A stretch of 29,951 nucleotides of DNA from a virus. Shown here in pieces: positions 1 to 6,524 of the stretch; positions within the stretch are counted from its first letter, which is position 1, and each line of letters starts with the position of its first letter. Where the stretch lies: positions 1 to 29,951 of IMG/VR virus record IMGVR_UViG_3300025030_000337; one strand, written 5' to 3'. The translations under genes were made by a program, and so were the position numbers. The notes beneath the pieces were generated by a model that saw only the letters and a program-made list of their open reading frames with translations, ran no database searches and was not told the DNA's origin.

Positions 1-1
1 C

Positions 2-274
2 AGAATACGAAATATTGAAGAAATGGGGAATATTATCGGCAGAGATGTTGAAAAAGAATTACGCGGAAAAAATATCCCAGAAGAAGAATTAAAGCAGGCG
101 AAAGAGGTTGCCTTGAAGCAAGTGAAATCATCCGTTCTTGGCACATATCTTAAATTGGCGCAGAAGAATTTGGAAGAGTTTAAAAGTTTGAAATTGCCCG
201 ATGAATTGGGATTGGTTAAAAAATGGGAAAGGCTGGTTAGTGAGATTGGGACGGCTTTAAAACGGGTGGGATGA
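2..274 (+). CDS. Hypothetical protein, probably 5'-truncated by the window edge
   Basis: The reading frame is open from base 2 to a TGA stop at 274, so this is most likely the C-terminal part of a longer protein. An ATG at 23 could start an 83-residue protein, but no convincing ribosome binding site precedes it. The visible part is charged and looks helical, with motifs such as IGRDVEKELRGK and a C-terminal LVKKWERLVSEIG. I recognise no family. It is followed by about 210 non-coding bases and then the DUF262 gene. Confidence 0.55.
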   Translation, partial: RIRNIEEMGNIIGRDVEKELRGKNIPEEELKQAKEVALKQVKSSVLGTYLKLAQKNLEEFKSLKLPDELGLVKKWERLVSEIGTALKRVG

Positions 275-486
275 CCCTTAACATTGGTTAGAGAAGGCTT
301 GTTGTGTTGCGAACATAAGCGCATCTTAACTGCTTGAAATTATTGAACAATTTTGACTTTCTGCCTATCTCTGTTTTCCTCGTTTTTTTTCTTGCGCGGA
401 GAAGGTGAGTTTGGTATGGGTAGTCTTCTTTTAAAAAACTTCCAAAATAAAAACAATCCAAACTCAAAGGAAGGTAGGAGAAAATA
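275..486 (+). other. Intergenic stretch ahead of the DUF262 gene
   Basis: No credible gene is seen on either strand here. A weak sigma70-like pair (TTGAAC at 343-348, TATCTC at 366-371, 17 bases apart) may drive the DUF262 operon. The 3' end carries a purine-rich Shine-Dalgarno stretch (GGAAGGTAGGAG, 469-480) six bases before the ATG at 487. The rest is unremarkable. Confidence 0.35.
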
Positions 487-1578
487 ATGATAATTTGGAA
501 CATCCTCAAACCAGATACGACAGACAGGAGCATAAAAGATGTTTATAAATCATATAGAGATGGAGAATATATAAAACCTGGGTGTCAAAGAAATCCTGCC
601 TGGGATCCAAAAAAGACTAAAAACTATATTATTAGTTGTTTCGTTGGCACCCCAATCGGCGACGGGGTCCCTTTAAGAATGAAATTCATTGAGAATGAAT
701 TAAAATACGAATATTTTGATTTCCAATCAAGACTTAAATCTTTGTTTGATTTTATTGAAGATAAAATAATATTGCCGAAAAAAACAATATTTTCTATAAC
801 TGGCAAAGAATTTGATTTATCAAATTTGAAATTTAGTAAAATAAAAAACAAATTTCCGGAATTTTTAGAAGAATATTTTTTTTCTAGAAAAATATCTTTT
901 AAAATTTATCCACAAGATACGCGAGATAAAGATATGTATAAGCTTTATAATGCTATAAATTCAGGAAATTCTATGACAGAAGCAGAGAGGCGACACGCCA
1001 AAATGGGAGATATGAGAGACTTTGTAATACAAACCAGAGCTGAGCATCCTTTCAGTAAAAAAATCGAACTTGCTAAAGGAAAAGAGAATAAAAGATATCA
1101 ATTAGATACTGCTATAGCAAAAATACTTTCAATTAGTAAATGTAATGATTTTTTTTCAACTTCAGCAAAAGAAAAATTAAATAATTTTTATGATAAATAT
1201 GTAGATTTAAAAGACAGTGACAAAAAAGAATTAACTAAATTTCTTGATTTGTTAAATAACGCTTCAGAAAATTTTCTCTCTGTAAAAGAAAAAATAAATA
1301 ATCCAAATGCCACAATGACCTCTGATATTGTAGTAGATTTTTCCTTTTTTATAAAATTTCTATTAAAAGATTTTCCATTATTAGAAAAAGGTGAAAACAA
1401 AAATCTTTTAATAGAAATTGGAGAATTTTATTTAAAAACTCTTTTGTTAGACAAAATTTTAAATCCGTATAGAGGGACGCCAGAACAAAAAAAAGTGATA
1501 AAAGAAAGATATGAAAAATACTATAATAACTTTAAATCTAATTCATTATATAATAGACTATTATCGTTGTCAAAATAA
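487..1578 (+). CDS. DUF262 (GmrS/ParB-like) domain protein
   Basis: This 363-residue protein has the DUF262 layout. An N-terminal segment (RSIKDVYKSYRDGEY, then a CQRNPAWD region) is followed by a DGQQR-like motif, here FDFQSRLKSLFDFIED around residues 78-93, and then by the segment YKLYNAINSGNSMTEAERRHAK. DUF262 proteins are ParB/Srx-fold NTPases best known from GmrSD-type restriction systems and some phage proteins. The usual DGQQR core is altered to DFQSR, so NTP hydrolysis may be changed, and no DUF1524 HNH nuclease domain follows. A strong AGGAG-type ribosome binding site supports the start. The stop overlaps the next start (TAATG), so the two genes are translationally coupled. A defence or anti-defence role is inference only. 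Confidence 0.75.
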   Translation: MIIWNILKPDTTDRSIKDVYKSYRDGEYIKPGCQRNPAWDPKKTKNYIISCFVGTPIGDGVPLRMKFIENELKYEYFDFQSRLKSLFDFIEDKIILPKKTIFSITGKEFDLSNLKFSKIKNKFPEFLEEYFFSRKISFKIYPQDTRDKDMYKLYNAINSGNSMTEAERRHAKMGDMRDFVIQTRAEHPFSKKIELAKGKENKRYQLDTAIAKILSISKCNDFFSTSAKEKLNNFYDKYVDLKDSDKKELTKFLDLLNNASENFLSVKEKINNPNATMTSDIVVDFSFFIKFLLKDFPLLEKGENKNLLIEIGEFYLKTLLLDKILNPYRGTPEQKKVIKERYEKYYNNFKSNSLYNRLLSLSK

Positions 1579-2045
1579 TGAATTTTGAAAAAGGTGAATT
1601 TGTTAATGTTGTTTCTGCTGAAATTTTAGAGAAATTTTTAAATAAAAAAATACACTATTTTGCTAAAATAAAGGATATTATTGAGCCTCCTAGAGAATTC
1701 TTTCCGGGAATTTATAAATTAGAATTTAGTTTTTATCCTCCAAGTATAGTTGATTTTAACTATTATAGAAATATTTTTTCTGGCAATGAAATTTCGCATT
1801 GGGAAATGCGAACCGGATCTAATGTGTCAGATAAAATAATGTTTGGCAAAAATTACCCAATAGAAGCCTTAAAACTCGGAAATTTAATAAAAGATGTTAA
1901 AAACAATATAAAATATTTTATTATAAAAACAATTCAAAAAAAAGAAAAAGACAAATTTGTTCCAAATACCACTATTGTTAGCCTCTCCTGCGGAGAGATA
2001 TCAGAAGAAGAGTATTATAATAAAAAATTTATAAAAATTCTTTAA
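1578..2045 (+). CDS. Hypothetical protein coupled to the DUF262 gene
   Basis: A 155-residue protein whose start overlaps the last base of the DUF262 stop, implying joint expression. It is rich in aromatic residues and beta-prone, with no signal peptide or membrane segment. Its C-terminus (SLSCGEISEEEYYNKKF) resembles the C-terminus of the small protein at 6055-6285 (GFSCGEDIEEIYCRE), down to a shared DNA hairpin. It may therefore be a longer relative of the small beta-rich proteins at 5257-6524. No known family is recognised. It is a candidate partner of the DUF262 protein by position alone. Confidence 0.65.
   Translation: MNFEKGEFVNVVSAEILEKFLNKKIHYFAKIKDIIEPPREFFPGIYKLEFSFYPPSIVDFNYYRNIFSGNEISHWEMRTGSNVSDKIMFGKNYPIEALKLGNLIKDVKNNIKYFIIKTIQKKEKDKFVPNTTIVSLSCGEISEEEYYNKKFIKIL
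1983..1997 (+). repeat. Perfect hairpin CTCTCC-TGC-GGAGAG near a gene end
   Basis: Six-base arms around a TGC loop lie inside the coding region where the SCGE peptide is encoded. A near-identical hairpin (TTCTCC-TGC-GGAGAA) sits in the equivalent place of the gene at 6055-6285. Shared ancestry of the two gene ends explains it best. A regulatory RNA role is possible but unsupported. Confidence 0.5.
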
Positions 2046-2121
2046 AATAAGAATTAGGGGTTTCCCCCAATTGACACGAAACCCTCAATCGTTCTAACCT
2101 CTTACCTCGCACTTGCCCTCT

Positions 2122-2135
2122 TTTCCGCGCGGAAA
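2122..2135. promoter_or_regulatory. Palindrome TTTCCGCGCGGAAA just before the first MPxK gene
   Basis: This perfect 14-base palindrome ends seven bases before the ATG at 2143 and runs into CCCTTAAATGCC. A closely similar leader (TTTTCC-C-GGAAACCC, 2545-2559) precedes the third gene of the same set at 2563. It could be an operator or an RNA hairpin that controls translation. The conserved spacing to the start codon is the main evidence. Confidence 0.45.
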
Positions 2136-2142
2136 CCCTTAA

Positions 2143-2337
2143 ATGCCGTCAAAAATAAAAAAAATAAACAGCGAACATTTACAAAACTTTAGAACACTAT
2201 TAAGAAATGTTCTTTATAACGAACTTCCACCTTTTAATGAAAATTTTTTTATGTTTAATTTAAAATTTGAAATTTATTCATTTGGAATAAGGCGACAATG
2301 CCAACAAGAAATACTTCAACGATGCCCACCAAAATAA
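2143..2337 (+). CDS. Small hypothetical protein, first of the tandem MPxK set
   Basis: A 64-residue protein beginning MPSKIKKI. It aligns by eye with the next gene: LLRNVLYNELPPFNENFF...FEIYSFGIRRQCQQEI here against FLATEEIPFKEHHF...FEIWTFLIRWRCCEEL there, so the two are tandem paralogues. The shared core is an amphipathic helix, a proline/phenylalanine turn and a second helix with R-x-x-C. No function is known to me. The palindromic leader described separately lies directly upstream, and no ordinary Shine-Dalgarno sequence is present. Confidence 0.55.
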   Translation: MPSKIKKINSEHLQNFRTLLRNVLYNELPPFNENFFMFNLKFEIYSFGIRRQCQQEILQRCPPK

Positions 2338-2591
2338 AAAACAAGCAACTCCTTCTCAAAAGACATTTGTCAGAATTTTTGGCGACAGAAGAAATCCCTT
2401 TCAAAGAACATCATTTTTCGCTCGTCGAAAATTTTGAAATATGGACTTTTTTGATAAGATGGCGTTGCTGCGAAGAATTGGTGAAAATCTTCGAACGAGA
2501 AGATAAATTAAAACAATTAACAATTACAGCCAAAAAATTTGGTTTTTTCCCGGAAACCCAAAATGCCAACAAAACTAAAAATTCCAAATAA
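2322..2591 (+). CDS. Small hypothetical protein, second of the tandem MPxK set
   Basis: About 89 residues when started at the internal ATG at 2322 (MPTKIKNK). I prefer this to the upstream ATG at 2298 because it matches the MPxK starts of both neighbours. It overlaps the end of the first paralogue by 16 bases and shares its core (FEIWTFLIRWRCCEEL). A longer C-terminal part overlaps the start of the third gene. Two adjacent cysteines occur in the conserved helix. No family or function is recognised. Confidence 0.55.
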   Translation: MPTKIKNKQLLLKRHLSEFLATEEIPFKEHHFSLVENFEIWTFLIRWRCCEELVKIFEREDKLKQLTITAKKFGFFPETQNANKTKNSK

Positions 2592-2838
2592 AAATATTTC
2601 AAAATTAAAAAGATTTTCATTAGAAAATATTTTAGAAGATTTTTATATTGATATGAAACTAGGGGGATTGGCTTCGGTTAAGAAACGAATTCGCTCTGAC
2701 CAAATAGAAGATGTAAAAGATTTTTTTGAGTTTGATGAATTTTGGGAACAGACAGACGAAAATGATATTCCTTACAGATATCATATTCTTCGCGGTCAAA
2801 TAAAAGAAAAATGCCAAAATGACTTTTTTAAAAAATGA
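2563..2838 (+). CDS. Small hypothetical protein, third of the tandem MPxK set
   Basis: About 91 residues from the ATG at 2563 (MPTKLKIPNK). The leader before it (TTTTCCCGGAAACCC) copies that of the first gene in the set. Only the MPTKxK start is shared with the other two. The rest (MKLGGLASVKKRIRSDQ, then an acidic stretch DEFWEQTDENDIPYRYH) is different. It ends in ATGA, coupling it to the next short gene. Function is unknown. Confidence 0.55.
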   Translation: MPTKLKIPNKNISKLKRFSLENILEDFYIDMKLGGLASVKKRIRSDQIEDVKDFFEFDEFWEQTDENDIPYRYHILRGQIKEKCQNDFFKK

Positions 2839-2996
2839 AAATAATTAACCCAAATCCATATGAAAAAATTGAATTTGACAAATTTCCAAATCATTTAGAA
2901 TTTTTTGACGAATATCCAAAATATTATCCAGATTATTTTAATCTATATATGTTGCTTTACAAACTGAAAGAGTTTTCAAAAACAAAAAGGAGATAA
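2835..2996 (+). CDS. 53-residue hypothetical protein ahead of the release factor
   Basis: This short gene starts within the ATGA that ends the previous gene and stops at 2996, two bases before the release-factor start. The protein is rich in Tyr, Phe and Pro (for example EFFDEYPKYYPDYF) and ends in basic residues. The end of its coding region carries the AAGGAG ribosome binding site used by the release factor. The two are therefore probably translated together. No family is recognised. Confidence 0.5.
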   Translation: MKIINPNPYEKIEFDKFPNHLEFFDEYPKYYPDYFNLYMLLYKLKEFSKTKRR

Positions 2997-2998
2997 AA

Positions 2999-3671
2999 AT
3001 GAATAAAGTTAGATTAGAAATAAGGGCTGCCGAGGGCGGTTTAGACGCAAAACTTCTTGTGAAACTTCAAAGTGAAATCTACGAAAGGTTTTGTGCTCGG
3101 AGGAGGCTTTGATTATCAAATCGTAGAGGAACGGAGCGGATTTATCGTCGCTCAAATTTCGGGACAAAATGCTTACAATGTTCTCAAAAATGAAATTGGC
3201 GGATTAAGATTTCAAAGAGTTTCGCCGACCGAAAAAAACGGACGCATTCATACATCAACAATAACCATTGCCGTTTTTGAAGAAAGTGGAAATAATAACT
3301 TATTCCAGTTAAACCTAGAAGAGTTTGAAGAAAGTGCCTATAAAGGTTCTGGTAAGGGTGGGCAAAAAAGAAATAAAAAAATGTCTGCCGTGAGGCTTAT
3401 TCATAAACCCACAGGAATTTCTGTTTGTGTTGAGAGCGGCCGAAATTATCATCAAAACAGAGAAACCGCCTGGACAGAAATGGAAAGAAGATTAAAGAAT
3501 ATTCATATTCAAAATGAGCAATTGAAAGAAGCAAAAAACAGAAAAAATCAGGTCGGGTCAGGAATGCGCGGAGACAAAAGAAGAACAATTGCCATTCAAA
3601 GAGATGAAGTGATTGACCATATTGGCGGCTGGCGAATAAGTTTTAAAAAATATAGGAATGGAGAATGGTAA
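2999..3671 (+). CDS. Domain-1-less peptide chain release factor expressed through a +1 frameshift (RF2-like control)
   Basis: Frame 0 starts at ATG 2999 after a textbook AAGGAG site (2987-2992, six-base spacer). It encodes 37 residues opening with VRLEIRAAEGGLDA, the start of release-factor domain 2 (LEIRAGTGGDEA in RF1), then meets TGA at 3110-3112. The +1 frame resumes at GAT 3111 and continues to TAA at 3671, giving about 223 residues in total. The downstream part has the codon-recognition loop QRVSPTEKNGRIHTS, with an SPT tripeptide where RF1 has PAT and RF2 has SPF. It also has the catalytic GKGGQKRNKK (GGQ at about residues 120-122) and the domain-4 segment VGSGMRGDKRRTIAI. Domain 1 is absent, as in PrfH, but the recognition loop is of RF1/RF2 kind. 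The frameshift site suggests that the protein ends translation at UGA and controls its own level. Confidence 0.85.
3099..3112 (+). promoter_or_regulatory. Programmed +1 frameshift signal (GGAGGAGG-CTT-TGA)
   Basis: The bases read CGG AGG AGG CTT TGA. The slippery CTT followed by TGA matches the prfB frameshift site of bacteria (AGGGGG-TAT-CTT-TGA-C). The Shine-Dalgarno-like GGAGG at 3099-3103 lies three bases before CTT, the same spacing as in Escherichia coli prfB, and a second AGGAGG abuts the CTT. The base after TGA is T rather than the usual C. Slippage of the CTT-decoding tRNA onto TTT joins the two halves of the release factor exactly. Confidence 0.8.
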
Positions 3672-3694
3672 AATGTATAAGGATTTAGGTCAGA

Positions 3695-4111
3695 ATGAAA
3701 AATAAAAATCTGCGAATTTTACGAATAACTATGATAGACTATATCTCGTCTATTTTAAACGAATTTTTTCACTCAAATTCTTACGAATTATTAGATAATG
3801 TTAAATTAACTATTAAACCCATAAAATGGGCTTTGGAAGATGAAATCGAAAATTCTTTAAAGGAAGAAGAAAAAAAGATAAAAAAAATTCGTTCCAGAAA
3901 TATCGGTCCAATAATAAGAGAAGCATTTCAAAAACAACAAAAAGCCGGAGCACAAATTGACGAAAACGATTTAAGCCAATTTGTGTCATTCGACGAAATG
4001 GAAATTTCACTTTATTTCAATGAATTATTTTATTTAATAAATGACGCTTGTTCTACTAACGAAAAAACTAAAAAACATTTTTTCCCTCTTAACGTAAGGG
4101 TATGGTATTAA
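3695..4111 (+). CDS. Hypothetical protein
   Basis: A 138-residue protein with a basic N-terminus, then MIDYISSILNEFFHS, a strongly charged central helix (EEEKKIKKIRSRN) and an aromatic C-terminus. An AGG-containing site (3685-3687) supports the ATG at 3695; the ATG at 3731 is an alternative. It follows the release factor by 23 bases and precedes another unknown gene by three bases, so the genes are probably co-transcribed. The helix-strand mix suggests a small globular protein. No family is recognised. Confidence 0.6.
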   Translation: MKNKNLRILRITMIDYISSILNEFFHSNSYELLDNVKLTIKPIKWALEDEIENSLKEEEKKIKKIRSRNIGPIIREAFQKQQKAGAQIDENDLSQFVSFDEMEISLYFNELFYLINDACSTNEKTKKHFFPLNVRVWY

Positions 4112-4114
4112 ACA

Positions 4115-4507
4115 ATGAACGAAATAGGCGGAAAATTGCGTGCTCTAATTGACGATCAATTTCTTTATGAAATTCCAAGTCCTCAACACGAATATATTAA
4201 CCCATGCCTGACATTTTATAAAAAATTATATAACACCAAATATAAAATTTCTCATCTTTTTAATTTAGAATACGGACACATTATAAAATATGCTTCGCGA
4301 GAAATTGGTTGGGCCATTCGACATAAACTAGAAAATAATCTAATTCAATGGAAAGATTTGTCTAAAATTCACAATCATCATTATACGAAAACACAAATTC
4401 TAAAATCAAATGTAAAAAACAAACAAACCTATGAAGTTTGGAAGTTTTTAAACGAAGAAATTTGCGGAGATGATGTAGAACCAGAAACTCAAATTAGTTT
4501 GAGTTAA
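4115..4507 (+). CDS. Hypothetical protein
   Basis: A 130-residue protein beginning MNEIGGKLRALIDDQF, with no signal peptide or membrane segment. Several His and Tyr residues cluster in the middle (KIHNHHYTKTQ). It lies three bases after the previous unknown gene, and the two may form a pair. No recognised domain. Confidence 0.6.
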   Translation: MNEIGGKLRALIDDQFLYEIPSPQHEYINPCLTFYKKLYNTKYKISHLFNLEYGHIIKYASREIGWAIRHKLENNLIQWKDLSKIHNHHYTKTQILKSNVKNKQTYEVWKFLNEEICGDDVEPETQISLS

Positions 4508-4522
4508 AAAAGGAACAAAACA

Positions 4523-5266
4523 ATGAAACTCGTTGCTTCAACTTCGTCGTGGTCAAATCTTCACCAATCATTATCTCAACTCTCTAAAACAAATTTCAAA
4601 TATCTTGAATTTGGAGAAAAGCAATTTTTTTCAATGAACCCTCTTGACGCTAAAATGATTAAAGTGAGCGCGAGGAATGCCGGATTAACTCCTTTGTCTG
4701 TTTATTTTGACGCGCATCTTTATGTTAAGCCGAGACAATATAGTCTTGAAAAAGATATTAAAAAAACTTATGAAGAAAATTTTAAACCATTAAATATTCA
4801 AATGGCAATTTTGGGCGAAGCGATTAGGCCGAAAAGACCAGAAAAAGAAGAAAATAAAGAAGGCAATTTGCCAGCAGAAGAAAAAAAGGAAGAAAAAGAA
4901 ATCCTCGTTAAAGACATTGCCGAAACTTTTAATATGCTTTATGACGAGGCAAAAAAATATGATTTGAAGTTGTTTTTCCGGCCGAAAAAAGATGGCGTCA
5001 TTAATTCTGAAGAAAAAATTAAGGAATTTTTATTGCTATCCGAGGCAGGACTTTGCGCGGATATGGATGAATTAGAAGAAATGAATATTGATTTTGAGAA
5101 ATTCTTCACGGAAAACAAACAAAGAATTTTGTTCATTAACCTTAACCCTGAAAACGGGGAAAAGTTCAAGAAAAATCTTGATGTAGTTAAAGAAAAAGAG
5201 TATGAGGGGTTTGTCGTTGTCTGCGCGGGAAAAGATAAAATTTTAGAGAGTTCGGGATGGTTTTAA
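4523..5266 (+). CDS. Possible TIM-barrel protein of the sugar isomerase/AP endonuclease type
   Basis: A 247-residue protein preceded by AAAGGA nine bases upstream of the ATG. The order of strands and helices resembles xylose isomerase-like TIM barrels: MKLVASTSSW, then FKYLEFGEKQF, then ARNAGLTPLSVYFDAH, a central DIAETFNMLYDEAKKYDLKLFFRP, then AGLCADMDEL and RILFINLNP. A charged Lys/Glu linker at about residues 103-125 splits the fold. Catalytic metal ligands typical of AP endonuclease 2 proteins are not clearly present, so it may be a degenerate or non-catalytic member. The assignment is tentative. It overlaps the next gene by ten bases. Confidence 0.45.
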   Translation: MKLVASTSSWSNLHQSLSQLSKTNFKYLEFGEKQFFSMNPLDAKMIKVSARNAGLTPLSVYFDAHLYVKPRQYSLEKDIKKTYEENFKPLNIQMAILGEAIRPKRPEKEENKEGNLPAEEKKEEKEILVKDIAETFNMLYDEAKKYDLKLFFRPKKDGVINSEEKIKEFLLLSEAGLCADMDELEEMNIDFEKFFTENKQRILFINLNPENGEKFKKNLDVVKEKEYEGFVVVCAGKDKILESSGWF

Positions 5267-5445
5267 GAAAGGGAGATTTAGTTTCTTATACAAGTCTCAG
5301 AAGAGAATATATAAAATGTGTTGTTTTATATTCGAATAAAAAATATTTTTCTTTATTTCTCATAAATTGTTTAACAATTTTAACGCTTAAATCAAATTTA
5401 ATTCCAACATTTAAATTCCGTAACTTACGAAAGCATAAACAATGA
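5257..5445 (+). CDS. Small beta-rich protein 1 of a tandem family (SH3-like by pattern)
   Basis: This 62-residue protein begins VLRKGDLVSYTSLRREYIKCVVLYS. That is the kGxxv...kxivL pattern of small SH3-like barrels and the first of six such genes in a row. It starts inside the last codons of the TIM-barrel gene and ends in ATGA overlapping the next gene. It is the most divergent member and has a basic C-terminus. Function is unknown; in phages such proteins are often accessory and fast-evolving. Confidence 0.55.
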   Translation: MVLRKGDLVSYTSLRREYIKCVVLYSNKKYFSLFLINCLTILTLKSNLIPTFKFRNLRKHKQ

Positions 5446-5651
5446 CATTAGATTTTCAATCAGTTGAGGTTGGAAAAATTTATAGAGTAAAAGTATCAGA
5501 TGGAATACGCCACATTTTAATTTTAAAAAAATTTAAAAACGAACATGGGTTCAACTGTTTTAATTTTTTAAATTTAACAAAAAACAAAATAATAATGAAT
5601 TATTCAGCCAAAACTTTATTAAACGATTTTAAACTTTCAGGGATAAAATGA
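5442..5651 (+). CDS. Small beta-rich protein 2 of the tandem family
   Basis: A 69-residue protein with the family pattern. SVEVGKIYRVKVSDGIRHILILKKF is followed by NFLNLTKNKIIMNYSAKTL. The NLTKNKII segment recurs in members 3 and 5, and FSxxxL/YSAKTL recurs after it. It is linked by ATGA overlaps on both sides (5442-5445 and 5648-5651), so this is a translationally coupled row of paralogues. Function is not known. Confidence 0.6.
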   Translation: MTLDFQSVEVGKIYRVKVSDGIRHILILKKFKNEHGFNCFNFLNLTKNKIIMNYSAKTLLNDFKLSGIK

Positions 5652-5842
5652 TCAACCTTAAAGGAAAATTAGGAAAAATTTCTTTTGAAGATGGGACCAA
5701 TAGAATTTTATTATTTTTAAATTCGTATTTTGATGACGAAAATAATGAAATTGTGAATTTTATGAATTTAACCAAAAATATAGTAATTAAAGATTTTTCT
5801 CTTGATAAACTTTATAAAGAATGGAAATTGAGAATTCTTTAA
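5648..5842 (+). CDS. Small beta-rich protein 3 of the tandem family
   Basis: A 64-residue protein closest to member 2. It reads LKGKLGKISFEDGTNRILLFLNSYFDDE, then VNFMNLTKNIVIKDFSLDKLYKEWKL, and the NLTKN core is the same. Its stop is directly followed by the ATG of member 4. The close likeness to its neighbour suggests fairly recent duplication. Confidence 0.6.
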   Translation: MINLKGKLGKISFEDGTNRILLFLNSYFDDENNEIVNFMNLTKNIVIKDFSLDKLYKEWKLRIL

Positions 5843-6058
5843 ATGATCGATTTAAAAGAAATAAAAAAGGGATCGATTTTAAAATTCAAAAATTCTATGG
5901 GTTCCTATTTTAATGGAGTTTTTATAATTACGAAAATTTATTTTGATATTTATAAAGATCTTAATTTTGATATTTTCACTTTGAAACACCAAAAGACTAT
6001 AATTGGGTTCAGGGCAAAAAACTGGATTGAATCTTGCATTAATGAATTAAAAAAATGA
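5843..6058 (+). CDS. Small beta-rich protein 4 of the tandem family
   Basis: A 71-residue protein that reads IDLKEIKKGSILKFKNSMGSYFNGVFIITKIY, then TIIGFRAKNWIESCI. The opening IxxIKxGxIxK is shared with members 5 and 6. It ends in ATGA overlapping member 5. No catalytic or metal-binding residues are evident. Confidence 0.6.
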   Translation: MIDLKEIKKGSILKFKNSMGSYFNGVFIITKIYFDIYKDLNFDIFTLKHQKTIIGFRAKNWIESCINELKK

Positions 6059-6285
6059 TTGAAATTAATAAAATCAAACCAGGAACGATTATTAAAGCGA
6101 CAATGACGGGGCAACCTAATAAATTAATAGTTTTAAAAGTTTATCAACATCCACAATTTTATAATGACCAACACTATCTTCGTTTTGATTATTTAAATAT
6201 TTCTAAAAACAAAATAATAATAAGCGCTTCCGTTTTGGGCTTCTCCTGCGGAGAAGACATAGAAGAAATTTATTGTAGAGAATAA
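6055..6285 (+). CDS. Small beta-rich protein 5 of the tandem family
   Basis: A 76-residue protein that reads IEINKIKPGTIIKATMTGQPNKLIVLKVY, then NISKNKIIISASVLGFSCGEDIEEIY. Members 5 and 6 are near-copies at the N-terminus (IxxIKPGTIxKAxxxxxNKxIVLKVY). The C-terminal SCGE motif matches the end of the protein at 1578-2045. Only two bases separate it from member 6. Confidence 0.6.
   Translation: MIEINKIKPGTIIKATMTGQPNKLIVLKVYQHPQFYNDQHYLRFDYLNISKNKIIISASVLGFSCGEDIEEIYCRE
6241..6255 (+). repeat. Perfect hairpin TTCTCC-TGC-GGAGAA near a gene end
   Basis: This is the partner of the hairpin at 1983-1997: the same core and loop, in the same position relative to the SCGE peptide. It supports common descent of the C-terminal parts of the two genes. 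Confidence 0.5.
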
Positions 6286-6287
6286 AA

Positions 6288-6524
6288 ATGATTGATATAG
6301 AAAAAATAAAACCTGGAACAATTATGAAAGCAAAAATTCCGAAACTTAATAAAATAATAGTTTTAAAAGTTTATAACAACGCTATGGGGAGAAAGGAGTT
6401 ATTTCATTATTTCGTTCTTGGAGAAAACAGAATAATAAAGGGCGCCTGTGTTCAGGGTTTTGCTAATGGCTGGGACGTGGAAGAAATTTTTTCAAAATGT
6501 GAAATAAGGAAAGTCAAAAAATGA
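6288..6524 (+). CDS. Small beta-rich protein 6 of the tandem family
   Basis: A 78-residue protein that reads IDIEKIKPGTIMKAKIPKLNKIIVLKVY, then ENRIIKGACVQGFANGWDVEEIF. It is very similar to member 5 over the first 30 residues and at the GxxxEEIxx end. It ends in ATGA overlapping the next gene. Conservation of the fold-forming positions while the loops vary suggests real selection rather than decay. Confidence 0.6.
   Translation: MIDIEKIKPGTIMKAKIPKLNKIIVLKVYNNAMGRKELFHYFVLGENRIIKGACVQGFANGWDVEEIFSKCEIRKVKK

Noticed and set aside
288-533. 81-codon minus-strand frame over the first intergenic region
   Set aside because: It overlaps the DUF262 start and its ribosome site, has no start signals and no domain-like pattern.
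2054-2065. GGGG-TTT-CCCC as a terminator
   Set aside because: The stem is only four base pairs and no T-run follows.
3107-3112. TGA in the release factor as a plain sequencing or assembly frameshift
   Set aside because: The break falls exactly at a CTT TGA with an SD-like element at the prfB spacing, which chance error would rarely produce. It still needs read-level checking.
2999-3671. Release factor as PrfH
   Set aside because: It lacks domain 1 like PrfH, but its decoding loop (RVSPTEKNGRIHTS) is of RF1/RF2 type, and PrfH is not known to use a UGA frameshift.
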